A stretch of DNA of 64,000 nt from Macrobrachium rosenbergii. Its lineage: Eukaryota; Arthropoda; Malacostraca; Decapoda; Palaemonidae. The notes under the pieces were generated by a model, which saw nothing but the letters and a program-made list of their open reading frames with translations, searched no databases and was not told the DNA's origin. A program made the position numbers and the translations under genes. Position 1 is the stretch's first letter. The number at the start of each line of letters is the position of its first letter. The stretch spans positions 12,119,508 to 12,183,507 of the forward strand of contig NC_089766.1 of the NCBI RefSeq assembly GCF_040412425.1. The letters run 5' to 3'. Shown here piece after piece: positions 48,790 to 61,684 of the stretch.

Positions 48790-50000
48790 TGATGAATGGA
48801 AGTTTTATTTAAATGGTCAAGTGAACTTAGAATAAAAGATGTATCGATAGACAAAGTATTTTGAAAAATTATGTTGAATTTACAGGAAAAAAGTTCTGTT
48901 GGGGTAGTTAGGAGGGAAGTTGAAAGGCTGAAGAATTGGAAGGCCTCAAGAGTTAGTGGATGCTGGTATAATACAGTGAGTAACAGTGGTTTGTAAAGTA
49001 TTTGCAGAATGAGAGAAGCTTCCAAAGGAACGGGGAGAGACGATTTTTTTTCTTTGAAAGGAAAGAACATAAATTTGATCATATAGGCCATAAATTTACT
49101 TAGTATACTTGGGAAAGTGAATAATGAAGAGTTGGTTGAAAAGGCACATCAGAAGGATTGATAAGGAAAGAGTCGTTTCGGATTAAAAAAAAGATAGTGT
49201 GTGCATAGATCAAGTTGTTTGGGAAGTTTGTGAGTAAATTGAAGAAGCTGTATATATGACACACCTAGATTACATTTTTATGATTTGAAAGGTGTTCATT
49301 ATGGTCGAAGAAGATAATTTGTTGAAGATGATGAGAAGTACTTATGATGAGTGTGCTAGAATATCTCAACAAGAGAATGTGTTATGTAGCAATAAAGGAA
49401 CTTGAGCTAAGCCTGTGTCATCTCACCGTAGTATTTTTTGAATGGGGAGATCGAAGTTATAGGGATGTCGTATCAATGACCTTGCAAGTTGTAACGCCAG
49501 GTAACTTAGCCAGTCAATGGAATTCAGGCATAGGACGGATACTGCTGCAAGTTTGTAAGTTAATTAAGGGATTGCTAACTTGAGTGCTAAGTTGTTGACT
49601 TTCGTACAATGTATGTTAGCGAGAGTGTTATGTGAAAGTAAATGAAAGCCAGGAAGACGGAACTGATTGCAAAATGGACTGAGGGTAGAGGGGTGATTTG
49701 ATTAATGATGGTAGGATGATAGGAGATATTAATCACAAAATCGGGGAAGTGAGGATGGTAACAGTCTTAACAGAATGGCTTGGAAGAAAAGGTGTGAACT
49801 GAAGCAGAATTTATGAAGACTCGTTCAGCCAAAGGTTTGGCTGTAGTGAGAAAAGATGGATCTGGGTGAATTGTTTGAGTAATGATTCGAGTAAGAAAGG
49901 TTGTAAGGATGAGAGAAATGTAGAGATATGTCGTAGTTAAAATGAAAAGATGGATCGAAGTTTAGGTGGATTGTTATGATAAATGTGAGTGGAAAATGTG
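48790..50000 (+). pseudogene. Non-LTR retrotransposon RT, heavily decayed
   Basis: Broken-frame plus-strand segments resemble a LINE reverse transcriptase in order: an EVERLKNWKAS block (about 48915-48950), a cysteine/MREAS block near 49000, an ERV-VSD-K-CIDQVVWEVCE series (about 49160-49235) like the GFRKGRGCVDQ region, and ITFMDLKGVHYGR (about 49275-49305) like AFMDLEKAYDR. Numerous stops and frameshifts are present. The family cannot be set without a search. Confidence 0.6.
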
Positions 50001-50167
50001 GAGAAGTTTGAAGTTTTGCTAGGAGGGAGGAAGCAGTTGGCATCGTTCAGATTACCAGCATCGGATGTTTATCTTCGATTCAGCAGTAGATGAATAAATA
50101 AGCAAATGGCTGTTGACTAGTTTTCAATCTAACCATCCCATATTATTTGAAATGGTTTATTGGTTGA

Positions 50168-50302
<135 letters not shown>

Positions 50303-50547
50303 CTTCGTTAGTCCAGATTCCAAGTATTTGAGAACAGTTGCCTTGAAAAGTTTTTACCATCCGGGGGCATTGTAGTATCCTGCCAAGTGGAAATACTGTG
50401 AATTATAGTTTAAAAAATAAAGCTGTTTTGATTTATATATTGAATGAAAATCACTGAAATAGGTGGGCGAAATGGAAGAGGTTAGATTGGAGTAAAGATA
50501 GGTTAAGTCTCCCATTTGCTGTGGATGTGTCCATTTTCTTCGTCTAG

Positions 50548-50550
<3 letters not shown>

Positions 50551-50617
<67 letters not shown>
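50551..50617. repeat. (CT)n microsatellite
   Basis: About 33 uninterrupted CT units. Confidence 0.97.
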
Positions 50618-50621
<4 letters not shown>

Positions 50622-50869
50622 ATGACGTAATGTTAAGTGTGTAATTTGCTTTTGGCAGAATTAAGTGAAATAACAGGTTATTTTTCCTGTAACTCAGATA
50701 CAGCAGCAAACGCAATGAAAACTTTTAAATTCTTGATGACATAAGATGAATAATGTCTGTTCTAGTATATATGTGAATTCAACATATTGCACACTTTGGA
50801 GCTGAAGAAGTATTTACACACATGCACATATGTTACACATAATCCTAAAGGAAGGTAAATGCAGAAAAG

Positions 50870-51000
50870 AGTATAAATAATAGACCGCAGCATTGAAGAT
50901 GCAAATAGAGAGATGCTCTAAGTGAATGAAGTCCTTGGTCGATGGAGTGGGTATTATGAAGGTTTGTTGAATGCATAAGACATAAGTAGAGCTGAATTAT
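50870..51000 (+). pseudogene. LINE fragment (upstream-of-RT block)
   Basis: In one frame it reads DANREML, a stop, then VNEVLGRWSGYYEGLLNA. This matches the KEVLERWSEYFEELLN motif that precedes the RT of many arthropod LINEs. It is short and stop-containing. Confidence 0.55.
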
Positions 51001-51140
51001 GCAGGAATGAAAATGGCTATTGCATGTTTGAGTGGAAGTGGACTGCAGAAAAAAAACTTGTGATCGTGAGATTTCTTGCATTTTACATTTGGCGTAAGAA
51101 GAATTGCAAGAGCAAGGAATGTGGAGATATGTAGAACAAG

Positions 51141-51510
51141 TAAAAAATGCGCCGAAGTTACTTCGGTGCAGTCAAGTTTTCTGTACAGCGTATAATGCTG
51201 TATGATGCTCGCAGCCACGGCCCATGAAACTATCAGCCGCGGCCCATGAAAATTTCAGCCACGGCCCGGTGGTGGCCTATGTTGTTGGCACCTATAGCAG
51301 TGCCAGACACACGATCATGGCTAACTTTAACCTTAAATAAAATAAAAACTACCGAGGCTAGAGAGCTACAATTTGGTATGTTTGGTGATTGGAGGGTGGA
51401 TGATCAGCATACCAATTTGCAGGCCTCTAGCCTCAGTGGTTTTTAAGATCTGAGGGCGGACGGACAGACAAGAAGCCATCTCCATAGTTTTCTTTTACAT
51501 AAAACTAAAA
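51141..51510 (+). repeat. Dispersed SINE-like repeat with internal hairpin, copy A
   Basis: It starts TAAAAAATGCGCCGAAG and ends AGTTTTCTTTTACATAAAAC. The interior has inverted arms at about 51346-51383 and 51408-51444 (AAAACTACCGAGGCTAGAG and its complement). A second copy lies at 61685-62054 in the opposite direction. There is no coding capacity and no obvious tRNA-like head. Confidence 0.85.
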
Positions 51511-51544
51511 ATTGGTGTAAAGGTTAGAATATGTAAAAAGATGG

Positions 51545-51690
51545 GGTAATGTGTGTGTAGATGGTTTGTTTATGTGGAAAGAATGGGCGATGAGATGTCC
51601 GTGAGAAGAAAGGAGCGAGGAGTTGAAGACGTACAAAGTGCTGGATGGGTAGCCTGGAATAAATAATGGAAATGAAGAGCCGTAACATCC
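51545..51690 (+). pseudogene. LINE C-terminal fragment
   Basis: One frame reads CRWFVYVERMGDEMSVRRKE and continues to GWVAWN. This matches the RWFGHVERM...R segment at the C-terminus of arthropod non-LTR RT proteins. The zinc-finger or endonuclease parts are absent. Confidence 0.6.
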
Positions 51691-51867
51691 AATTAGTACA
51701 AGAGTATGAACGAAATATAAGTGAACATTAGCGTGTCCAGGTTCGACACACTCGGTCCTTTAATTTGAAATCTCTCCATGATGATATGGAATAAAAGTCT
51801 GTCAGGCATTTAAACAGCAGAACATGCTGCTGTTGTGATTGTTGAAGCACTTGTTTCTTGGGGTTAT

Positions 51868-51868
51868 G

Positions 51869-51901
<33 letters not shown>
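51868..51901. repeat. (AAT)n repeat
   Basis: About 11 ATA/AAT units followed by an A-run. Confidence 0.92.
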
Positions 51902-51907
<6 letters not shown>

Positions 51908-52559
51908 CTTTATTTCATCTTTTCTTTTTTGCGATTGTCATGTATCAAGACCTGCTCTTGGCTCCGTTTTCTGCATACTCGGGTTTCTTTTAATTGCAGT
52001 TTTACCTGAATGATATTGACATTCAACGTCTTGTGCTTGCTTTAGACCTCTCCTTCACAATAGATTTGCGTATAAACTATTAGTTTCGACATCCACATGT
52101 CGTACACACTTCTCCATATACATCTCAACTTCGTTTGAGACAAATTTCCTCCTGTCTAAATATTGTTCTCATAAATTTCAGGAGACAGTAACTATGTTGG
52201 TGTGTCACTAGCCTGTCAGTCATATTTTGGCCTTTTTTTTTTTTTGTAGGATTCAATTCATCTTACTATTTTTTCCAGGTTCATATAAACCAGTCAGTTA
52301 AACATACGTAGGACGGATTTGTCCTGACGTATACAAGTTACATTCCTTTCTGCATAAAACAGTGTTCATCATTTTATACGTATGATTAAAGAATAGCAGT
52401 AGTTTATTTATTGGTTTGTGGCAGGATGGGAAATTGTAGCCACAAGAACAGGTGAAGGAAGGAACTAGGGCGTTCCAAAATATTGGGAAGAGAAGTGTTT
52501 AAACTGGTCAAAAAGGGATAGTTTAACAAAGTTTCCTTTATGGAAGTAAAGTGTGTATC

Positions 52560-52860
52560 AGATGTGAATGAAGTAGAAAATGTTGAAGTTATCAAATAGT
52601 ACAGTACATAGTGATAAAAAGGTTGGCGTAGGTGAAAAGATAGATTGGGATGTATCAGCTGGTCTGGTCATATGGAGAGAGTGGAGTATAAGTTGGTGAA
52701 GAGACTTTGCAATTGAAAGGAGTGAAAGGGGAATTGTAACCAATGTGTTTATGCCAAATAAAGGGGTGAGTGGTTCTTTGGGCGTAGCTGTGTTCAGCAC
52801 ACTGCTGATGAGTCGTTATGGAAGTAAACGCAGAGGTTGCTGTTATGGAAGTTTTCTGCA
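52560..52860 (+). pseudogene. Second LINE C-terminal fragment
   Basis: The frame at about 52637-52700 reads ISWSGHMERVEYKLVKRLC, again like RWFGHVERMxxxRLVKR. A frame break follows, and the flanks are unrecognisable. It probably represents another decayed copy of a related element. Confidence 0.55.
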
Positions 52861-53602
52861 CCAGAGGTTTCTCCTTGGTTTAGCAGCTAAAAGTGAATGT
52901 ATCAGTGACTGATGTTTTGGTTATCAATGGATCCAACCTTATGATAGCGAACTGTTTTGACCAGACCATTCTTGTTCGGGGAAAACAAATAAAAACACCT
53001 CAACATTGATACCTTTTATTCGACAGTCTCTTCTCTTTAAAGAAAAGATCACACACCAGCATTCCTGTTCATTTCTTCAAGCACTTGTTCTTAAGGTTTC
53101 CAGCAAACGTTCGTGTGACAACGTTTTGCAGTTTCAGCTAACAGTTGAAAGTGCAAAACGTTGGAGAAAGGGTTTTCACGAACCCTGGCTTTTTCTGATA
53201 GATGTTGGAAGTATGGCACGTTGTGTGTGTGTATGTGTACGTGTAATTAATGGGGTGTATACATGCCTGTATATATATACATACAAGCTGCACTGTACCA
53301 TCAAATGTACACAGTTAAGCAAACAGGTAGTAAAAAGTCAGAATTCTGTAATTCCCTTCGTCATGTCTCTGATGTAAAGTTTTATCTTAGACTCATCAAA
53401 TGCATATAAGAAATTGGGAACATTTCGTCTGGCTATGTTAATGTGTTTTCTGATACAGGTACTTACATATCGTATTGAAAGTAACGTTTATAAATGCAGT
53501 TGCACATACATATGTGTCGACATATGTATGCATACAAATATAAACAGTAAATGTTATTGTAGTATATATTTGTAAATGTTACTGCATGTGTGTGTTTATG
53601 CA

Positions 53603-53605
<3 letters not shown>

Positions 53606-53688
<83 letters not shown>
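53606..53688. repeat. (TA)n(TG)n microsatellite
   Basis: About 30 TA units followed by 11 TG units. Confidence 0.97.
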
Positions 53689-53962
53689 AAACATTTGTGG
53701 AAGTATACGTATGGACATAATTACAGTATGCGCATGTTTGTGTTCATGTACTGTTTTGTAAATCATGGTATCATGGTGGTGTATGATGTATTCCCATTTT
53801 TTTTTATTGTTATTCGCTTACATGCATTTCTTCCTTTGGTTTAATTTCTGGACCAACATGAAATCATTAACCTTTTGCAGTCGGGAAAAGATACCATTCT
53901 CTCAAGGCTTTCATTCATTAGGATTTTGTTTACAACTGGCGGTTAATGATGTATATATACAG

Positions 53963-54096
<134 letters not shown>

Positions 54097-54131
54097 TTAT
54101 TCCATACACAATTGTTCTGTGCATTAGTAGA

Positions 54132-54317
54132 ATTACTAACAGGACCTCATTCAAACTGGATGGTATCTAGTGGAGATATTTATTCAGAAAAAGTTACAAG
54201 CTTTCTAGGACACACGGATACTTGATAATGAGGACTGAGTGTCCTAGAAAGCTTGTAACTTTTTCTGAATAAATGTCTCCACTAGATACCATCTAGTTTT
54301 AATGAGGTCCTGTTAGT

Positions 54318-54320
<3 letters not shown>
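54132..54320. mobile_element. Foldback repeat, 82-bp arms, possible Penelope-like end-to-end copies
   Basis: Arm 54132-54213 is nearly fully complementary to arm 54239-54320 (two or three mismatches), with a 25-bp loop. Both sides are (TA)n. The loop plus right arm contains TGATAATGAGGAC, TGAGT, GTCCTAGAAAGC, a stem-loop between hammerhead-like boxes, and then GAATAAA. The element class is inferred, not proven. Confidence 0.7.
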
Positions 54321-54798
<478 letters not shown>

Positions 54799-54829
54799 CA
54801 CACATATGTAACTTATCTTTTTCCACCTT

Positions 54830-57800
54830 ACAGATTAATGATTACTCGCAGGTTCACCATATTACACCAAAGACCTTTTGCCTCTTGACTTATTTCCTAG
54901 CATAGCCTCTTTAAATTGAATCACATCTCTGTGACAGACGTTCATTGTCTTCAGTAAGTGTGAGGTTTGACTTTCTCCTATTTACAATTTGTTTAAAAGC
55001 AGGTCATTCAGATATAGATGAGTCTCGACTTGCTATATACACATACAATTCTCACTCTTTACACATTTATGCAATATTTTGACATTATACCCATGTTATT
55101 GGACTGTTTTTTTTTTGTTATAAATACATTTCCAGTGTCTGTGGAAAGATACATTCCGGTTGCAAAGTCTTCTTGCACTTTCATCTTGGTCATCTATGCT
55201 TGCAATCACCTACCACAAAATAGACTCACTTCTGAGTTACCCGGGAAGAGCTCAATCTTTTATAGACTACCTACTAGGAACTATTGCATCACTGCAAACT
55301 AAATCCCAAGACTAGAAACTACATAGAGAAATGAGACATTGAATGACTTTTTTTTTAAGAGAGTCTGCCGACCACAGTAACTGCTTTGTAATTTGATTCT
55401 CGTTACCTTGGTCACACAGCTCTAGTCGAAGCATTTGACTTTGAAGGGGCTGTATCTATCTCAGACACGTTTCACTTTCTATTTTATGTGTGTAACATTA
55501 AGGCAACTAATATCTAAAAAGTTAATTTTGTCTTTGTAGTGCTGCCTAACTACAAAAACAAATTATTTATACCTGATAAGTTAATATTCCTTAACCGCAT
55601 TTAGTGTGACATGTTGACATTTCATGCTCATTGAGAGGTTAAGATATTAACTTAATAAGTGTCACTTTGACTTATGTTATTCAGTGAATCCATCTTAAGC
55701 ATACAATTACTTTATATTTTTACGACTGAAATGATGAATGAAATTGCAGTTGGTTTTTTTAACCTTATAAAACATAAAGCATTCCTTCAAAAAGATTGTA
55801 ACTGGATGTACAAAATACTCGGATTTACAATAGAATCATTCATAGAGAGACGAGTTTATTTATTTTTACATGTGAGAAACAGTAGGTAGGCCAATAATAT
55901 TTACAACTTTTTATAATTTACATATTGACACGTTTCTATCTTTGTTTAGAACGTATATAGTTAATACGCCATCACGAAATATAGCCTGTAAATAGCAAAA
56001 ATAATGGTCGATTCCACCTTGTCTTGGAAAGTGACTCTTATTGGCTGAATATTTAAAGGCTAGATTTCATGTGCTGGCGTTTGTGATCGTGTGCGCAATT
56101 TCACACCAAGGCCTGCCCTGGTTGTGAAGCCTTCTAATGGAGGCCTAATCTAAAATAGTAATAGGGCCGCCCAATTTTGAAACAAGCTATCCGTTTCAAA
56201 CCGCATCCCGCGCCCTCAGTCTGCTGGGGGGTTATTGAAGGTCGAAAGCACGCCAGGTTGTCACGTAATGCATCCTGATTCGTCAGGCTGAAGACCCGGG
56301 ATTTAGTTTACTGAGGTCATTGCTCTGTCCTTGGTGACTTTTTTGTTAGTAAACAGAGATGACTATGTTATTAAAACTATACACATTAACAAGTCCAAAA
56401 ATACTTATTTGATTATTGGATGGTTTTTTCCACATCTGCAGTACAATAACATACATAGATATAATAGTGCTTTTGATTATTGGTCTGTTACATTTTAACC
56501 ACTTCAGTTAGAAAGATAAACTTTTTTTTTTATAAAAGAAACCACTTGTAAACTTTTCACGTATTAATGGGTTTTTATCTTTCCTGCCAGAAAAACCCAT
56601 TAATTCATGAACAACGAAATAAAAATTAAAACCAGTTATTTAAACAACACACTGCTAATGTTTTTGTGCAATTTTCCTTCGCATTTGGCAAGTAACAACC
56701 ACCTTAATACTTATTGACAATTAAGTTTTTTTTATTACGATCGCGTTCACCCTCGAGATCACCTGGAAACAGGACACGACACACCTTTCTGAGCTTCTTC
56801 ATAGTTCTGGACAACTCAAATCTTTGTCTTCTTCCCAGCAGTCCTTGCAACACTCCACCATGCAACACACTCCTCCATAGGGTAAATAATATTTATTGAG
56901 CGTCTATGGGTGCATTATCGATTCCTGCTTGTTACCTCACGATCAGCCACCGTGTTTTGCTTTTTTTTTTTTTTTTTGCTTGCTTCTTCTTGCCTATAAG
57001 TGTAGGATTCCCAAGCCACACCTTTTCCAGTTCGGTAAGCCACTGACTAGTTCATCACTGTGTCGACAAACATTGCCTGTCTCTTCCAGTCGACTGGAGA
57101 ATCCTCGCATTCTGTACTGTGTGATGTTTTAGTTTGTATTGACCAGTTAATCAGGTAAATATGACTAGTATGTAACTGAAATAAAGCTATTGTTATGACA
57201 CAGATGTTCCTATGTACATCAAGCACAGTTGTATGGGGTTAGGAGGGAAGGGCAGGTATCTATGTACAGGGTTTTTGCGAAAGGAAGGAGTGACCATAAT
57301 ATCACATTTTTTTTTTTTTCAATCATCGCTTTTACTTCAGTGTCCTCGTCTCTTCTTTAAAAGCTTGACATTTTGGCCAGAGTATATTTTATACGACCGT
57401 TCGTCATTTGTCTACATCGTGAGGTTAAGTTTGGCACTTGGGTAATAACAATCAAGGGAGAACATTAAGGTAACATCAGGGGTGCATGTTGTTATTCGTG
57501 GCTCCAGGCAAAATGTTTTTAAAAAGACCTGTACGGAATTGAAATGTTTTTTGTCACTTGTGATTTACTGTGGGGAGTTAACTATGAACAGTATTCCAGA
57601 AAGCGTTATCATCACAGTATTTTCAATGTAAATTTATGAGTATTAAGCTGAAATTGCAATACAGTGTAAACCTTACAAACTTGTGGTCTTCAGATAAAAC
57701 AAATTCATTTAAAACATTTGAAGAAACGTTATAGCTAAGTATAAAGTCTTGGAAACGGAAAGTTTTTTAAAAATGACAGAATAATTTATTCTCATAAAAA

Positions 57801-58720
57801 TCCAATGTAATGGAAGGGCTTAAAAGGAATCTACACAAATGCGACATTCGATTTGATCTGGAAATACTGCCACAATCGTCTGAAAAAAAATCATGTACCG
57901 AGAAACAATACAGAAGTATTGACATCAACATTGCCAGGCGCTGGCTGTCAACGCCTGGAATATAATCTGTACCAGATTCTTCTTCGCTTAAAAAAATGTG
58001 ATATTTATGGCTCGAGATAAGTGATTCACAAATAAAAGGACTCGCTTAACACGAGTGAAAGAGAAGATTGTAAAAGTTGTATCACTGTTAAAAACTGAGG
58101 TAACAGGCGTTTTTTTAAGCGTACACAGTAGATACTCTTTTTTTTTTTTATCTTAATTTTCAAGCTCCGCACACTTTCACTTGTAGCCACAATCCTGAAA
58201 AAAAAAAAAAATTATTAAAATAATCATATTGAGTATTTTATATTCACGTACATGTACACTCTCTGACAAGTCTCGTTAAAGTTGTTAAATCTCGTTTTGT
58301 TTCAACCATTTGTAGTTTGTTATAACTACTCTACAACCATAAGGGTGACACTGGTTTGTTTGAATTATTCCAGTGTAGCGTTAACGAACCCTTCTTTTGT
58401 TTGAATTAATCATCAGATGCAATCATCGGATTTTTGTCCAAGCCGATGATTTCAGGAGTTTGAACAGATCAAAGTAACTTTTAACATAAGATTGAAAATA
58501 AAGTCAGCACAAATTCTTAACTGGCTTAACAAGTCATATCGAGCATTATTTCAGTCCAATTTATGTAGAGGAGGAGGCTTTACATATGCTAAGTTTTGTT
58601 AGATTCAGGAAATTGGGTAAAAATTTGTTGTGGTTTCCTCTGTCAGCAAATCGGGTAAATGGAGACTTGCAAAAGGGAATATACCGGTAATGGTGTTGCC
58701 AGGGTTAGTGGTCGGTTAGA
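54830..58720. other. Gene-poor region
   Basis: No coding gene is supported. The sequence is A/T-rich with T-runs. A short hairpin (14-bp arms at 56563-56576 and 56591-56604) is the only structure seen. Part of the right side may be 3'UTR of the PPP1R3-type gene. Confidence 0.5.
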
Positions 58721-58803
58721 TAATGCAAGGTCGGGTTAGGTTGCTATGTTCATGCCAATTTACTGGTGATTTTCTGTAATTACAGATATCACATGTATCT
58801 TCA

Positions 58804-58998
58804 GGTGTGTGGGGGGGGCGAGGAGGAGGATGGTTTTGTTTGTGTATGTGAGGGGGGGAGGTGTGGTTTTGTGTGGGGATGTGGTGTGTGTGAGGGGTGT
58901 TTGTGTGTGAGGTGGGGTTTGTGTGTTTGTGTATGGGGGTTGTGTGTGTGAGGGGTGGTTGTGTGTATGTGTTTGTGTGTGTTGGGGGAGGGGTGTTG
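58804..58998. repeat. G/T-rich low-complexity tract (C/A-rich on the gene strand)
   Basis: Runs such as GGGGGGGG, GTGTGTGAGGGG and GTTGGGGGAGGGG sit just 32 bp downstream of the PPP1R3 stop codon in gene terms. Many G-runs give G-quadruplex potential on the plus strand; the mRNA strand is CCCC/ACAC-rich. Open frames over it are not genes. Confidence 0.9.
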
Positions 58999-59029
58999 TG
59001 GATGCCTAAGGCAGGCAACTACACCTCAC

Positions 59030-59380
59030 CTAGAAAAACCTGCTGGCCCAGGGATCGCTGGGTGTGACGGGAGAGCCGAAGCTGTTGTAGTTGGGCGCCC
59101 CGGATTGGGTATTCTGGGTGCTCTGCATGAATTGCTGGACGTTGCTCGAATTTTGGGGCCGGGCGGCGTTCGTGCCCGGGTCTCCCGGCATACCCATAGA
59201 GGAGTAGCACTGCAGAGTGTAATTCCTGCCGTAGTTGTTGTCCCAGAACTCCTGGCCTAGGGTGTAGTAGCGCACGCAGAAGGCCAGGGCGCCGTTATCC
59301 TGAAGGAAGCTCCCCCACAGGAGGAAGGAGAAGCGGTCGGTGGCCCCGTCGTGCGAGTTGGGGACGTAGGTGGCTGTGGC
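59030..59380 (-). CDS. Protein phosphatase 1 glycogen-targeting regulatory subunit (PPP1R3 family), last coding exon
   Basis: The minus-strand exon follows acceptor CTCCACAG and has 116 codons plus TAG at 59030-59032. It begins ATATYVPNSHDGATDRFSFL and has CVRYYTLGQEFWDNNYGRNY near residues 45-65. These are the final strands of a CBM21 carbohydrate-binding domain; the WDNN.GxNY motif is typical of PPP1R3 proteins, which bring PP1 to glycogen to activate glycogen synthase. The tail after it is Ser/Asn/Gln-rich. The exon is strongly GC-rich compared with its surroundings. The RVxF PP1-binding motif and the rest of CBM21 must lie in upstream exons, not found here. The subtype cannot be decided. 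Confidence 0.85.
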   Translation of the reverse strand, partial: ATATYVPNSHDGATDRFSFLLWGSFLQDNGALAFCVRYYTLGQEFWDNNYGRNYTLQCYSSMGMPGDPGTNAARPQNSSNVQQFMQSTQNTQSGAPNYNSFGSPVTPSDPWASRFF

Positions 59381-59612
59381 CTGTGGAGGGAAAGGGACAT
59401 TTATTAGTTTTAATTAGTCTTATTCGTTTTATTTTTTTTTTTAGGTCAGGTATCAGAAAGGAAAAAGTTTTACTGGTTTTAATTAGACTTGCAAATGGGA
59501 AAAAGTTTTAATTTTATTAGTTTCATTGTTTATGTCAGGTAGTGAATTTCCTGCAAAAAAAAAAGTTTTTATTTGAATTCAGTCCTTTCTATTAATTATC
59601 CGTGTGAGGTAT

Positions 59613-59615
<3 letters not shown>

Positions 59616-59695
<80 letters not shown>
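59616..59695. repeat. (TA)n microsatellite
   Basis: TA repeats with one AAAA interruption near 59645. Confidence 0.97.
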
Positions 59696-59698
<3 letters not shown>

Positions 59699-59904
59699 TT
59701 TACTTGCTTAACTTTATTTATAGCCTATTGTAGTGAAAAGCTGGTTCATTAAATTTAACGGATTTCAGTTTTCCTCATTCAGTTCATTGTAAATAGGTGA
59801 AAGGAGTTTATTTATATAGTAGTTAAAGACAGTAAGAAGTTAATATTTGCTTAAGATATTCTGGCGGATTTGCAAAAAACTGTTTGGTTAAATTAACCAA
59901 CACA

Positions 59905-59906
<2 letters not shown>

Positions 59907-59968
<62 letters not shown>
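59907..59968. repeat. (TA)n microsatellite, left of foldback repeat
   Basis: About 31 TA units running directly into the foldback arm at 59966. Confidence 0.97.
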
Positions 59969-59971
<3 letters not shown>

Positions 59972-60123
59972 ACATTACCACAGGTGAAAAATAAGAAAAG
60001 GGGTGTAGGTCTGACCGGTTTCGACTTTATTTCCAAGCCATTCGTCAATGGCTTGGAAATAAAGTCGAAACTGGTCAGACCTACACCCCGTTTCTTATTT
60101 TTCACCTGTGGTAATGTGTGATA
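59966..60123. mobile_element. Foldback repeat, 77-bp arms, hammerhead-like core
   Basis: Arm 59966-60042 and arm 60047-60123 are complementary with few mismatches around a 4-bp loop (CGTC). On the minus strand it reads TTGACGAAT, GGCTT...AAGTC, GAAACCGGTC, resembling CUGANGA-stem II-GAAAC-GUC of hammerhead ribozymes in Penelope-like elements. (TA)n abuts the left side, and a short TA/TG tract follows at 60157-60196. Confidence 0.7.
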
Positions 60124-60498
60124 AATGAATCACGTACAAAAGTGATAATAATCATCATATATATATATATATATGTATGTATGTGTGTGTGTGTGTTATA
60201 GTTAAGAAACTGTTACGCAATTAATAAGGTTTGGCGTCTGGAGCTGTAACGTAACATACCAGTCTTAACATTTCAGGAACCGATCGAAAGCATAATAACG
60301 CTTCGTCCCGATGAAGCAGCATTTTGTCGTGTCTTTGCCTCATCCATTGGCGTTTTAAAAAACATGGATCTTTCTGAATAGTGACCCTCAAGGGTTTTCG
60401 AGTGTCGTTATCTAGGACTAAAATTTCTCGGGGGGTCCTTATCTTTATGATAATTACAGTCTTTTGTTTTTGTTTTTACGGTAATCCCCAACGGGCTT

Positions 60499-60550
60499 GT
60501 ATTCAACAAGGTCTAAAGAATACTTATTCTTTAGACCTTGGTATTCAACA
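60499..60550. repeat. Perfect 34-bp palindrome flanked by a 10-bp direct repeat
   Basis: CAAGGTCTAAAGAATA at 60507 is followed by CT and its exact complement up to 60540. GTATTCAACA occurs at 60499-60508 and again at 60541-60550. Confidence 0.88.
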
Positions 60551-60749
60551 CGCCGCAAAGGTGGATACGTACTGGGTTAAAACCTTTAGGGGTCACTGTC
60601 TAGGAAAGATCCAAAAATGTAAACTTGTTTTGCTTCCACGAGCATCCGTCAAGATTACGATGGTGATGGTGACAGGGCGGAGAAGGTGGAAGGGACTTAT
60701 TTGCTATCTGTCTGGATTTTGTTTGGTCTCGGTGAGCCATTATGACCAA

Positions 60750-60751
<2 letters not shown>

Positions 60752-60821
<70 letters not shown>
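60752..60821. repeat. (CT)n microsatellite
   Basis: About 35 CT units. Confidence 0.97.
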
Positions 60822-60823
<2 letters not shown>

Positions 60824-61684
60824 AGCTGACGAAGTGACTCTGCAGAAAATTGGGCAAACAAGGAAAGAATATACTCTAGGTGAAGAAAGAATCAAGACAG
60901 TCGCATCAGCGATGTTAATAAGGGGTTGCTTTTTGGTCTGTGTGAAAATTTTCTGAGCCGGAATTTTAAGGATAAGAAGTACGAACTCGTCTGTTAAGTA
61001 CAAGATAAAGAATACTTATGAAATATAGTTATGATAAGATTAACTTCAGTGCAATACAGTAGAAAAATATTTTAATTACGAGGCCGGCGGGGCAGACTAA
61101 GTGATGCCCTTATCGAGCCGAAGGCGGCAGAAACAAGAAAAATGAAGATGGGAGCTGCTCGAAGGGAAAACGAAACCGAGGACAGAATTCCGAAGCTCGT
61201 TTAGAACGAAAGAGTTGTTAAATCGTAAAAGATTTATTCTTCAAAATGGAGCACCTAAAGAAAGAATGACCGTTCTCTCCTTTTCCCTAAAAATAGCTTT
61301 GTATTTGCGTCAGAACCAAAGAATTATTACCGTTTTGTGGGGTTAACCCTAATTTTAGCATCGTTAGTTAATAGATGGAACCCTTTGGTATCATTTCGAG
61401 TTTTCTACAAAAGGTCAAGGTAAATTATCATCATTATTTTTGCTACTATTATTGACTGAGTAGCAAAAATCGAATCAAGATTATTAGATCTGCAAAGATT
61501 GTCCAAAAGGTATACATGTCCCCAAACATCGTTATTTTAACTTTACAGATCCCGAACATATTTATTTTTGGGGGCATGTACCTAAGATTTTATGTATATT
61601 TTAATTGGAATAATTTTCCTAACATCAGGAAAAAAGACTGCAACCGATTTTGTATGTATCATAAATCTGAGTGTTTTAGTGCTT
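60822..61684. other. No feature recognised
   Basis: A/T-rich sequence without an exon-like or repeat-like signal that I can support. It may be intron of the PPP1R3-type gene. Confidence 0.45.

Noticed and set aside
51713..51770. GTTCGACACAC motif resembling a tRNA T-arm
   Set aside because: No matching D-arm, anticodon arm or acceptor stem can be formed around it.
58716..59018. Pro/Thr/His-rich minus-strand open frame downstream of the PPP1R3 exon
   Set aside because: It is the translation of the C/A-rich low-complexity tract beyond the TAG stop and is not in continuity with the CBM21 frame.
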